A stretch of DNA of 64,000 bases, from assembly GCF_017356245.1 (NCBI RefSeq), contig NZ_JAFMZZ010000001.1, positions 1,266,787-1,330,786 on the forward strand, given 5' to 3'. The translations under genes and the position numbers were made by a program. The notes under the pieces were generated by a model. That model ran no database searches, was not told the origin of the DNA, and saw only the letters and a program-made list of their open reading frames with translations. Position 1 is the first letter of the stretch; the number at the start of each line of letters is the position of its first letter. Source of the DNA: Bordetella petrii. GTDB lineage: Bacteria; Pseudomonadota; Gammaproteobacteria; Burkholderiales; Burkholderiaceae_B. Positions 26,180 to 33,903 of the stretch are shown piece by piece.

Positions 26180-27508
26180 TCAGACCGCTACGCCGTGCAG
26201 GTCGTATTCGTCGGCGGCGGTGACGCGCACGCGCGCCAGGTCGCCCGGCCGCAGCGTGGCCGTGCTGTTGACGTAGACGCAGCCGTCGATCTCGGGCGCG
26301 TCGGCGCTGGAGCGGCCCACCGCCCCGTCGGCGTTCACTTCGTCGATCAGCACGTCGATTTCGCGGCCCACGCGGGTTTGCAGGCGGGCGGCCGAGATGG
26401 CCTGCTGGTGCGCCATGAAGCGGTCCCAGCGGTCCTGCTTGACGTCGTCGGGCACGGCGCCGGCCAGTTCATTGGCGGGCGCGCCGTTCACCGGCGAATA
26501 CTGGAAACAGCCGACGCGGTCGAGTTGCGCCTCGCTCATCCAGTCGAGCAGGTACTGGAAGTCTTCTTCGGTTTCGCCCGGGAAGCCCACGATGAAAGTC
26601 GAGCGCAGGGTCAGGTCGGGGCATGTTTCGCGCCAGCGCTTGATGCGCGCCAGGGTCTTGTCTTCGAAGGCCGGGCGCTTCATGGCCTTCAGGATGCGCG
26701 GGCTGGCGTGCTGGAACGGGATGTCCAAGTAGGGCAGGACCTTGCCCTGCGCCATCAGCGGGATCACTTCGTCGACGTGCGGATACGGGTACACATAGTG
26801 CAGGCGCGTCCAGACGCCCAGTTCGGACAAGGCCGCACAGAGCTCGGTCATGCGCGTCTTGACCGGCCGGCCGTTCCAGAAGCCGCTGCGGTATTTCAGG
26901 TCGACGCCGTAGGCGCTGGTGTCCTGCGAGATCACCAGCAGCTCTTTCACGCCGGCCTTGACCAGGCGTTCGGCCTCGTTCAGCACATCGCCCACCGGCC
27001 GGCTGACCAGGTCGCCGCGCATCGACGGAATGATGCAGAAGCTGCAGCGGTGGTTGCAGCCTTCGGAAATTTTCAGGTAGGCATAGTGGCGCGGCGTCAG
27101 CTTGATGCCCTGTGGCGGCACCAGGTCGACGTACGGGTTGTGGTCGGCCTTGGGCGGCGCGGCCTGATGCACCGCGCGCACCACTTCTTCGTACTGCTGC
27201 GGGCCGGTCACGGCCAGCACGCTGGGGTGCACGTTGCGGATCACCGATTCTTCGACGCCCATGCAGCCGGTGACGATGACCTTGCCGTTCTCGGCGATGG
27301 CCTCGCCGATGGCGTCCAGCGATTCGGCCTTGGCGCTGTCGATGAAGCCACAGGTGTTGACGACCACCACGTCGGCGTCGTCGTATTCGGGCGTGACCTG
27401 GTAGCCCTCGGTGCGCAGCTGGGTCAGGATGCGTTCGGAGTCGACCAGGGCTTTCGGACAGCCAAGTGAAATAAATCCCACTTTTGGTGATTTAGATTTG
27501 TATGTCAT
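26180..27508 (-). CDS. rimO: Ribosomal protein S12 methylthiotransferase RimO, with substituted N-terminus
   Basis: The 442-residue radical-SAM methylthiotransferase modifies Asp of ribosomal protein S12. The UPF0004 cysteines are in SLGCPKA, VNTCGF and VTGCMG; the radical-SAM cluster is CNHRCSFC (C-x3-C-x2-C); a TRAM domain ends the protein. Codons 1-17 ([17 protein letters not shown]) use A/T-rich codons, while from codon 18 on the gene is G/C-rich like the chromosome. The break coincides with the edge of a low-GC insertion, and a second, native-looking 5' end remains at 33672-33728. So the start codon, and probably the promoter, of this gene now come from the inserted element. No clear Shine-Dalgarno is visible before ATG 27508. 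Confidence 0.95.
   Translation of the reverse strand: MTYKSKSPKVGFISLGCPKALVDSERILTQLRTEGYQVTPEYDDADVVVVNTCGFIDSAKAESLDAIGEAIAENGKVIVTGCMGVEESVIRNVHPSVLAVTGPQQYEEVVRAVHQAAPPKADHNPYVDLVPPQGIKLTPRHYAYLKISEGCNHRCSFCIIPSMRGDLVSRPVGDVLNEAERLVKAGVKELLVISQDTSAYGVDLKYRSGFWNGRPVKTRMTELCAALSELGVWTRLHYVYPYPHVDEVIPLMAQGKVLPYLDIPFQHASPRILKAMKRPAFEDKTLARIKRWRETCPDLTLRSTFIVGFPGETEEDFQYLLDWMSEAQLDRVGCFQYSPVNGAPANELAGAVPDDVKQDRWDRFMAHQQAISAARLQTRVGREIDVLIDEVNADGAVGRSSADAPEIDGCVYVNSTATLRPGDLARVRVTAADEYDLHGVAV
27459..27508 (-). repeat. Attachment-like repeat A: current rimO 5' end
   Basis: These 50 bases run from the Gly-Cys codons of rimO (codons 16-17) to its ATG. They align without gaps to 33679-33728 (copy C), with the ATG at the same place, and to the decayed copy B at 30350-30394. 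Between A and B, identity over 49 aligned bases that extend a few bases past the ATG is about 80 percent by eye (39 of 49). Confidence 0.85.
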
Positions 27509-27932
27509 TGATATTAATGAATTTTATTTGGGGCCGAGGCTGATGGCCCCCAAGGGTGTGCAAAAGTTGCCCTAGGCGACAAATAAACTGCGAAATTCTA
27601 CCGGTTCAAGGCGACTGAGATCCGATCAAGCAAATATGCCGTGGATTTCCCTGCGGTGTGCGCCGATCTTTTCCTTTGGGCGGATACACCCACGTTGGCA
27701 TTGAAGGTGTCCGTAGGTGCATTCGAGTGGCCGCGGGCTTTTGCCCGCATCTAGGGTAGTGGCTGTGAGCCGCTGTTAGTGACTGGCGGCTGCCGACCCG
27801 AAGCGGCGGGCCAAGGCCCTGTGACGATGCTCGTGTAATATTTAGAAACTATCTGCTTTTAGCGAAAGCAAATCGGCAAAACAGTCAGCACCGTACTGCA
27901 TGCTTTAAACCAACTTAGCATTTCCTCCGTTC
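27509..27932. other. Non-coding left flank of unit 1
   Basis: No plausible gene is seen in these 424 bases. They should contain the leftward promoter now serving rimO (A/T-rich TTAATATCA on the minus strand next to the ATG) and the rightward promoter of the helicase gene. A GGGGCC...GGCCCC stem lies at about 27530-27550, and GCGGGC/GCCCGC forms another near 27735-27750. The final 60 bases before the helicase gene are A/T-rich. Confidence 0.6.
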
Positions 27933-30311
27933 ATGGCCAGGTTCTTTCCAACGCTCGATCACACGGAATTTTGCAGCCAAGGCGAATTCACCCTCTTTCA
28001 GGAACTGGCGGCACTCGACGATGGGTTCACCGTCATTCACTCGCTTCCTTGGCTGCGAGGCAGGACCAAGCGGGTGTACTCGCAGGAGTTGCAGAAGTAC
28101 CTGCAGGTGTCCTTGGAAAAGAAACATCTGTCCGGAGAGGTAGACTTCGTAATTCTGCATGCGGAGTTGGGCATGCTTTGCATCGAGACGAAATCGGGTC
28201 TTTACAAGCCTTCGGGTGTTCGATTCATTCACGAACGTACCGGATACGAAATCGATCCCTTGACTCAGGTCAAGGACAACACTTTCGTCCTCACCGAGAT
28301 TCTGCAGTCGCGTCAATTGAAGTGCCCGGTCGGCTATGCAGTGCACTTTCCGGACTTCGATCTCGAGAGCCCGCAGATCGCCAGCGCGTACGTGCCGCTC
28401 GGCCGGCCGCTCCCCGACGGAATCCTGATCCTACAGAAGCATCGTCGGAACATACCTTTGCGCATCGTACAACTGATGGCGCACTGGAAAACTGCACTGA
28501 ACTACGGTAACCAGACCAACTTCAGTCGCGAAATCGATCAATTCCTCGACGCTGTCTGGCCGCGGGAAGCGCGGGAGGGGCATCTCGGACGCAAGATCGT
28601 CGCGGACGGCGAGTTGTGGCTTCGATTAGACGACAAACAAGCGAATCAAGTGGCCTTGTGCCTCGACTGCGATCGGAGGCTGATCGCAGGTTTCTCGGGC
28701 AGTGGCAAGACGCTTATTGCGCGTGCCCTTGCCGAGCAGTTCACGTCTCAGGGCCTCAACGTACTCTTCCTTCTGAAGAATCGTCAGATCACGCAGAAGG
28801 TGGCCGCCCAATTGAATCATCTCGGCCAAGCGGTCACAGTTCAAACATTCCATTCCTACTGTGAGTCCCTGGGCATACGGAACAGGGACAGCAGCTCTGG
28901 CGAGACCAACTATGACGAGCATCATCTGGCCCTTTGTGGGAAGGTAGATCGCCAGTACGCGGTACTGATCATCGATGAAGCTCAGGCGCTCAACGAGGCC
29001 GATCACTTGGCGCTGCACGACCATTTCGCCAATGCACGCAAGTTCGTCTTTGCTGATGAGCTCCAGGTGCTTCCCGGCATCGAGAAGGGCAGCTCCTATC
29101 GATTCCTAGAGGACACCTACGGAGAGCAATTCTTCTATCTAGCGACAGTCTATAGAAATCCCGGAGGCATTACTCAGGCGATGGTGGAGATGCGACCGCC
29201 ACGGCATGAGGTGAGCTGCCCTCGCCCGATCGCCAAAGAGGACTTATCCAGAGGCATTAGCTGGGATGTTTCCAAGAGGATCCAGGCTTTGGCGGCGGAG
29301 CTCTCGCGGGCCGGTGTCATGAGGCAGGACATGATCGTGCTGAGTCAGTTCTCCTCGACGCTTATGGGGATTGATGTCTCGCAATCCACAATCTCGGCGT
29401 ATCGGGGCATGGAGAAGCCCGTCGTCATCGTCGTCGCGGGTATCGACATGGATGACACCACATTGGCTTGCGCTCTCGGGCGGGCAACCACGCGCGCTTA
29501 CATTATCGTGCCTATCGAACTGATCACCTGCCTGAGCCGCGTGAGGTCGGATTTCCTGCGCAAGGGCTTGGAGACGATCAATCTCGCATCGTTGCTCGAA
29601 CAGGATGAACGGGATCCGGAACCGCGAATCATCACCAACAAGGTGAAGAAATACGCAGGCTTAGTCGGAAGACACAAGATACTCGGTGAAGGATTCTCCT
29701 ATGCAAGTCGATGGAGGCGATGGGTCTATGAAGGTGGAGCTACATGGAGCAACCGTGGAGTTCAGCTCTGGGGCTGGTGGCTCTCACTAACGACCTGCCT
29801 TCCCATCTCCGGGATCGACCCTGAGCGTAACGAGCCGACTGGGTGCTATCTCAGCCCCTGCCCCGAGTGCCTCACCGTGACTCCGCATGTCGCGAATCGC
29901 ACATGTATGACTTGCCTGGCCTCGCCATTGGACGAAGCTAGAACCTCTGAGATCGTCCTACAGGCGGCCGAATTGGGCACTGTGCGATCGGGGATTGGGG
30001 GGCAATCTCTAATTAAAGTGGCGGCATTGGTCGGCGATTTCCAATTTCCTCGTCCTAATGACGTTGTGCACGGGAAGACTGAAATGCCTGTCCTGTTCCT
30101 GGCCACGACAATTGTCGAGTTTCGGATGCGCCAAGGGGCGACAGTTGCCACCAAATCCCAGATGGAGCAGTGGCTGCGAGAGATGTTGGTGGCCGGCGAT
30201 TTAGATGATTCGATCGAGAGCCTTGCGGGCCGAACAATAAGTAGTCTCTGCGCTCAAAAACTATTACTCCGAATTGGCACCGGCCAATACCGACTAACGG
30301 ACCTTCAATAG
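27933..30311 (+). CDS. NERD-nuclease / SF1-helicase fusion protein, probable defence gene
   Basis: The 792-residue protein has an N-terminal NERD-like nuclease domain (about residues 10-170) with the restriction-endonuclease-type core EVDFVILHAELGMLCIETKS (D...E-x-K). An SF1-type helicase core follows: Walker A GFSGSGKT (about residue 255), Walker B VLIIDEAQ, FADELQVLPG (motif III), YRNPGGIT, AYRGMEKPVVIVVAGID (motif V-like) and GRATTRAYIIVP (motif VI-like). After residue 600 comes a C-x2-C...C-x2-C zinc-ribbon (CPEC...CMTC) and a C-terminal helical region. NERD-helicases are known in phage defence and plasmid restriction. Codon use is markedly less G/C-rich than the chromosome. It is the only gene of unit 1. 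An in vivo target cannot be inferred. Confidence 0.8.
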   Translation: MARFFPTLDHTEFCSQGEFTLFQELAALDDGFTVIHSLPWLRGRTKRVYSQELQKYLQVSLEKKHLSGEVDFVILHAELGMLCIETKSGLYKPSGVRFIHERTGYEIDPLTQVKDNTFVLTEILQSRQLKCPVGYAVHFPDFDLESPQIASAYVPLGRPLPDGILILQKHRRNIPLRIVQLMAHWKTALNYGNQTNFSREIDQFLDAVWPREAREGHLGRKIVADGELWLRLDDKQANQVALCLDCDRRLIAGFSGSGKTLIARALAEQFTSQGLNVLFLLKNRQITQKVAAQLNHLGQAVTVQTFHSYCESLGIRNRDSSSGETNYDEHHLALCGKVDRQYAVLIIDEAQALNEADHLALHDHFANARKFVFADELQVLPGIEKGSSYRFLEDTYGEQFFYLATVYRNPGGITQAMVEMRPPRHEVSCPRPIAKEDLSRGISWDVSKRIQALAAELSRAGVMRQDMIVLSQFSSTLMGIDVSQSTISAYRGMEKPVVIVVAGIDMDDTTLACALGRATTRAYIIVPIELITCLSRVRSDFLRKGLETINLASLLEQDERDPEPRIITNKVKKYAGLVGRHKILGEGFSYASRWRRWVYEGGATWSNRGVQLWGWWLSLTTCLPISGIDPERNEPTGCYLSPCPECLTVTPHVANRTCMTCLASPLDEARTSEIVLQAAELGTVRSGIGGQSLIKVAALVGDFQFPRPNDVVHGKTEMPVLFLATTIVEFRMRQGATVATKSQMEQWLREMLVAGDLDDSIESLAGRTISSLCAQKLLLRIGTGQYRLTDLQ

Positions 30312-30349
30312 CCTCAGCGGGCGCTTTGAGCCCCAACCTATTTGTTCAA

Positions 30350-30394
30350 AAGACTGGTAAATCCCACTTTCGGTGGTTGAATTTTGTATGTTAT
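30350..30394 (-). repeat. Attachment-like repeat B: decayed former rimO 5' end
   Basis: Read on the minus strand from 30394, the bases encode ITYKIQPPKVGFTSL followed by LNK and a stop. This aligns with the present RimO start [15 protein letters not shown]. The ATG has become ATA, and similarity to rimO stops right after the Ser-Leu codons. It therefore looks like an N-terminus that once served rimO and was cut off by a later insertion. Confidence 0.75.
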
Positions 30395-30487
30395 TGAAAT
30401 AAATAGAAATTCTAGTGGAAGTTCAACACGGGGCTGAGCCCGTTCGTAACATTAAACCCAACGCCACACATAGACCGCCTTGTCCGC

Positions 30488-31312
30488 CTAAAGGCGCGCC
30501 AAAAGGAATTCGCCGACGAGCCCCATAGCTTCGATGGCGGCACGAGCATCGGCGTTAGACGCTGTAGGCACCCACGGACGTCCGTGGCCAGTCCCTTGCT
30601 TGTTGCGCAGCAGATTAACGCCACAGGCGAGTTCATACATTGCGCGCTCAATCCTCCGCTGAGGCGGTTCTCCGGGCTGCGCTGTGTCGTGGGGCGTCGC
30701 TAAGCCTAGAGCAACGAATGCCTGCCCCAGAAGCGTGGGAAAGTTCGCATGCCCCGGATAGGCACCGAATTTCTGCTGCACAACGTGGGCAGCTATCGCT
30801 TCCACAAGATCCTTTCCCGTGCCGATCTCCAGAGCAGCGTCCTCGACGCCCCTCTTGGCACGCCGAACATAAGCTCTCAACGCCGCGGTAAGCGCTGAGC
30901 CGGATAGAGCGTCTAGTACCTTGGGGCGTAGATCCCCATCGGCTCCTAGGACGAATCCCTCGGAGTCGAAGGCGGAAATGCAGTTATCGATTGCATGTCT
31001 TCCGACGTAATTCGGCGAGCCGTCCCGGAAACCACCATGGCCTCTGACAAGCGAAACGAATGAGATGACAAAGGCGCCACCCGCTTCCGAAGCATGTTCA
31101 ATGGCCCAATTCAGAACTGCCCGGACTCTTTTCGCTTTTCCGACCACTTGGCCATTACTGTTGGGATCTCCTTGAACTAGCCCGTGTCGCCGAATCAGGC
31201 TCTCTAGGTCGGAATGGCTTGGATCGCGCCGTTCCGATTGGGCATCGTCGACGACCTGCGATAGCGCTACGATGATGGTGTCCGTCAATGGGGCGGTACG
31301 AGTAGTCACCAT
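30488..31312 (-). CDS. Abortive-infection C-terminal (Abi_C) domain protein
   Basis: In the 274-residue protein the last 130 residues resemble the Abi_C domain found in abortive-infection proteins: AALEIGTGKDLVEAIAAHVV, a short-chain spacer FPTLLGQAFVALGL, then the hallmark LRNKQGTGHGRP and ADARAAIEAMGLVGEFLL. The first 140 residues are not recognised. In this family the LRNK-x3-HG stretch is strongly conserved and may form a HEPN-like active site (R-x4-6-H type), which would fit RNase-based abortive infection. ATG 31312 has no clear ribosome site; the cassette ending at 31393 lies 80 bases upstream on the same strand. Confidence 0.75.
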   Translation of the reverse strand: MVTTRTAPLTDTIIVALSQVVDDAQSERRDPSHSDLESLIRRHGLVQGDPNSNGQVVGKAKRVRAVLNWAIEHASEAGGAFVISFVSLVRGHGGFRDGSPNYVGRHAIDNCISAFDSEGFVLGADGDLRPKVLDALSGSALTAALRAYVRRAKRGVEDAALEIGTGKDLVEAIAAHVVQQKFGAYPGHANFPTLLGQAFVALGLATPHDTAQPGEPPQRRIERAMYELACGVNLLRNKQGTGHGRPWVPTASNADARAAIEAMGLVGEFLLARL

Positions 31313-31392
31313 GAACTCAAGAATTCAGTATCTAGCTGAAGAGTATAGAGGTTGACCTTTCGCAGCCACTAGTCCCTTCTCCGGGGCTTTGA

Positions 31393-32124
31393 TCAACCGT
31401 TTCCAAGGCTCTCTTGATATAGGCGCCTACGATCAGCATCTAGGGCGCGTCGCAAGAAATCCTGAGCTTGGAAGTGCATGGCCGCAAATGCTTTGGATTC
31501 GGCAGACATACAAAGCAGAAGAGTCGTGCGCAAGGTTTCGACCACTTGAATTTGGATGTCTTTGGTTTCGGCCGTCCCCAACTTAATTTCTTGCAAGGTG
31601 GTCTTCAGGGCTAAGCTGCTAATGGTCGTGCTGTGCACAAACTTGGATAGTTCCGCGAACCGCCCCGATAAGGCGTCAAGCGACGGCTTCAGACATCCGC
31701 CGAAAGCTTTGAGCCACGCACAATGCTCGCGTAACTCCTTTAACTCCAGGTAATAGCCGTCCCTGTCTCGAATCCAGCCGTATTCAATCGGATGATCTCG
31801 GAAGTAGTAGTGGCGCCAGAAGTTCTCAATCGCGCTTCGCAGGTAGAACCTGGAGGCTCGAGCATCCCCTGTCGCGATCGAGTTCACAAGGTGAACGGCG
31901 TCCGATGCTAGCTCACGCAAAAATATGCCCAAGTGCTCTTCTAGGTCCGCAGTCTCGCGCGCCAAAGATACGAAACAAACGGCCAGCTTATGTGCAACGC
32001 GGAGCAGCTCCTTCTGTCGCGTAGCATTCTCGGCCCTTGACCGGTCGACGGTTTCCCAATATGCCTTGAAATCTTCAGAAATTTGCCTGTCGATTGGTCG
32101 ATACGCTGAGGGTGGTGCCGCCAT
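31393..32124 (-). CDS. Unrecognised helical protein, third gene of ParA cassette
   Basis: I do not recognise this 243-residue protein. It is mostly helical. Features are a cluster RFYLRSAIENFWRHYYFRDH (about residues 94-113) rich in Arg, His and aromatics, a CAWLKAFGGCLKP stretch and a basic C-terminal helix. The R-S-x2-E-N and H-Y-Y pattern is reminiscent of HEPN-type or DUF-type RNase-like helical folds, but this is weak. ATG 32124 shares one base with the preceding stop (TAATG), so translation is probably coupled. Confidence 0.7.
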   Translation of the reverse strand: MAAPPSAYRPIDRQISEDFKAYWETVDRSRAENATRQKELLRVAHKLAVCFVSLARETADLEEHLGIFLRELASDAVHLVNSIATGDARASRFYLRSAIENFWRHYYFRDHPIEYGWIRDRDGYYLELKELREHCAWLKAFGGCLKPSLDALSGRFAELSKFVHSTTISSLALKTTLQEIKLGTAETKDIQIQVVETLRTTLLLCMSAESKAFAAMHFQAQDFLRRALDADRRRLYQESLGNG

Positions 32125-32651
32125 TAGAGATCCTTGATGGCGGTAGACCATCGACCGACAAATCCTCCTGAATTCTTCGCCGTTCTGCGCAAACGCTCGC
32201 GGAATTCTGTCTTGGTCTCTGGATCTGATCCGTCATAGTAGGAAGCCAATCGCTTTGCAAATCGGACTCGCGATTCTTTGTCGCGCGGCTGGATGTCAGG
32301 TGGCGCAAGAGTCGCGATGTCGGACAGTTTCGGGAACAGCGATTCGTCAAGCAAAAGGCGTTGCATTGCCGATCCGTTGGGCGAACTCTGGGTTGCGACA
32401 AGACCCGCATGTGAGCCTTCACCCTGCTGGCCGTGAGCGGAGGGGGGAGTCGGCACGTGCACGTGGCCGGTTTGCTGGGGAAGCTCGTCGTGCAAGTCCA
32501 CCAGCGCACGTATAGCCCTGCCGACGGCGGACTTTCCATCGTTCCGAAGTTTCAGGGCGGATTCCAGCTGATCTTGGCTGAACTCCGAGGCAAGCTCGGA
32601 CAAGCGTGCGAGGAGATATAGATAATTTTGACGAGGCGTACCGTTTCTCAT
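32124..32651 (-). CDS. Unrecognised protein, middle gene of ParA cassette
   Basis: I do not recognise this 175-residue protein. It has a helical N-terminal half (YLYLLARLSELASEFSQDQL), a low-complexity Gly/Ser/Pro/His linker (about residues 60-90) and a charged helical C-terminal part ending FVGRWSTAIKDL. A two-part adaptor between the ATPase and the third protein is a guess. Its ATG overlaps the parA stop by 4 bases and its stop overlaps the next start, so the three genes must be expressed together. Confidence 0.7.
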   Translation of the reverse strand: MRNGTPRQNYLYLLARLSELASEFSQDQLESALKLRNDGKSAVGRAIRALVDLHDELPQQTGHVHVPTPPSAHGQQGEGSHAGLVATQSSPNGSAMQRLLLDESLFPKLSDIATLAPPDIQPRDKESRVRFAKRLASYYDGSDPETKTEFRERLRRTAKNSGGFVGRWSTAIKDL

Positions 32652-33481
32652 AATTCCTCCGCCCGTTTAACGAACTCAGATGCCAAACCGGCCAAATGGT
32701 CCTTGAGCTTGTACTTGGTTTTCGCAAATTCCTGCAGTGGCGAATTGTCTTCCACTGCCTCAGCTACGCCTGTTGTCAGCGGAATGTGTTCGTCGAAAAC
32801 TTCACCCAAGTAATTTACTTTTAGTTGGTTCGAAGTCGCAGTCATAGAATCCGTCCCGCGGACCTGCGTGAGTACCAGTCCCAATCGCGGAAGGTTATGA
32901 CCAGATCTCTCCTCGTACTCAGTCATTGCGCGCTCGAGCAAGGGAAGACCGAGTACAGACAACGGATCAGGTTTCACCGGAACCAGATATGCGTCAGAAG
33001 CCAAGAAGGCGCTATAACTAAATAGGGACGCAGTCGGGGGGCAGTCGATCAGAACGTAGTCGTACTTATCCTTGACCTTTTCCAGGAACACGCGGAGGCG
33101 GTTTTCCGTGCCTCGAGGCGCAGCGTCTAATCGGATCAGGTCCAGAATTGACGGCACGATGTCTAGTGAGCAGCCGTTCCCTTCTACAGTGACTATCGTG
33201 GTCTTGGCAGTTACTTTGGGAGGAGGTGCGGTGTTCGGTACAGCGAGACCCTGCACGCCATGCCCGTCGGGGACGAAGATGTTCAAGACAGTATGACTGG
33301 TCTTCACCCAGTCAAGATACGTCTGTGTTTCGATAACCCATTGAGTGGCATTGAACTGAGGGTCGATGTCAACGAGCAGAACATCGTACTCTTTGGCAAG
33401 CTCCCAAGCCAAGCCCACAGCCAAGGTAGTCTTGCCCACTCCGCCTTTCATATTGATCAATGACACTACTTTTGCAGACAT
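32648..33481 (-). CDS. ParA/MinD-type ATPase, first gene of cassette
   Basis: The 277-residue deviant-Walker ATPase has KGGVGKTT (Walker A with the signature Lys, about residue 12), switch I VDIDPQFN and Walker B VLIDCPP. It is a complete ParA fold without an N-terminal HTH. AGGAG lies 7 bases before ATG 33481. No ParB, parS-like repeat or replication gene is nearby, so plasmid partition is unlikely. Placement in front of two unknown genes and an Abi_C gene suggests a sensor or regulator ATPase of a defence cassette. Confidence 0.85.
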   Translation of the reverse strand: MSAKVVSLINMKGGVGKTTLAVGLAWELAKEYDVLLVDIDPQFNATQWVIETQTYLDWVKTSHTVLNIFVPDGHGVQGLAVPNTAPPPKVTAKTTIVTVEGNGCSLDIVPSILDLIRLDAAPRGTENRLRVFLEKVKDKYDYVLIDCPPTASLFSYSAFLASDAYLVPVKPDPLSVLGLPLLERAMTEYEERSGHNLPRLGLVLTQVRGTDSMTATSNQLKVNYLGEVFDEHIPLTTGVAEAVEDNSPLQEFAKTKYKLKDHLAGLASEFVKRAEEL

Positions 33482-33671
33482 AGCTTTCTCCTGTCCGGAC
33501 GAAATGATACAGGAGCGACGTGTTAGCCGGGACGTCTGCCAATGGTCGAAATCAACACTCCATTCTTCGCGCCGAAGGCGCCTTGGCGTAGGAATCACTG
33601 AGGGCGTTCGGCCGCATATTCAACAGGTTGTGTCGGGAACTCTGCTTTGGCAGTTAGTTTATATACGCTAG

Positions 33672-33728
33672 CTTAAGGCCAGCCCAGCGAAACAAACCCC
33701 ACGCGCGGGGGATGGTCTTTAGAGTTCA
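33672..33728 (-). pseudogene. rimO: Truncated native 5' end of rimO
   Basis: On the minus strand from 33728 the frame reads MNSKDHPPRVGFVSLGWP and stop. The part PPRVGFVSLG is the typical N-terminus of betaproteobacterial RimO, and codon use is G/C-rich like the chromosome. After GGC TG the sequence switches to non-rimO DNA and hits TAA two codons later. This is the left-over start of the host gene, separated from its body (now starting at 27508) by about 6.2 kb. Confidence 0.85.
33679..33728 (-). repeat. Attachment-like repeat C: original rimO 5' end
   Basis: These 50 bases align gap-free with 27459-27508 from the ATG to the Leu-Gly codons. They are more G/C-rich, as expected of the unaltered host copy. 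The common CAGCC at the inner edge (27459-27463 and 33679-33683) is a candidate crossover core. Confidence 0.75.
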
Positions 33729-33903
33729 TTGATTTTGAAAGGCTTTTCATGAGGTTGCCATGCGTGGCCTTATTGGGGCGAAGAAATGCCCAAAGAGACG
33801 GAGCTGACCGCAATTTTAGCCTGCCGGCGCCCCGCGGCGCGGCGCGCGGGGCGGTGCGCGCCGGATTTCGCCAGGCCGGCCCCGGCCTTGGCGATTCCCG
33901 CTA

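Larger units (their letters stand above)
27459..30349. mobile_element. Putative integrative unit 1 (younger) at rimO, NERD-helicase cargo
   Basis: The low-GC segment of about 2.9 kb is bounded by rimO-5' copies A and B. It carries one gene (27933-30311) and a 424-base left flank. No integrase, transposase or resolvase gene is present. The order of copies suggests it inserted after unit 2, into the N-terminus that unit 2 had supplied. Boundaries are inferred and good to a few bases only. Confidence 0.65.
30350..33680. mobile_element. Putative integrative unit 2 (older) at rimO, Abi_C + ParA cassette
   Basis: The low-GC segment of about 3.3 kb lies between copies B and C. It carries four leftward genes: ParA, two unrecognised proteins and an Abi_C-domain protein. 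No recombinase is encoded. Its left end supplied the earlier substitute rimO N-terminus (copy B), and its right end abuts the truncated native start (copy C). The exact ends are inferred. Confidence 0.6.
33482..33903. other. Right end of unit 2, rimO remnant and old rimO promoter region
   Basis: The first 190 bases (to about 33671) are the upstream region of the ParA cassette and hold only a small GCGCC/GGCGC hairpin at 33569-33581. Then comes the truncated rimO start (33672-33728). Bases 33729-33903 are chromosomal, presumably the original rimO promoter. A G/C-rich imperfect stem at about 33832-33864 may terminate the gene that ends at 33904. Confidence 0.6.

Noticed and set aside
27509..30487. 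Integron attC sites bordering the cargo genes
   Set aside because: Short stems (GGGGCC/GGCCCC, CCCAAC-type strings) occur near the unit ends, but no paired R'/R'' boxes with GTTRRRY are found and no integron integrase is present.
32648..33481. Plasmid partition locus (ParA)
   Set aside because: No ParB, parS-like repeats or replication gene lie nearby; the downstream partners are unlike ParB.
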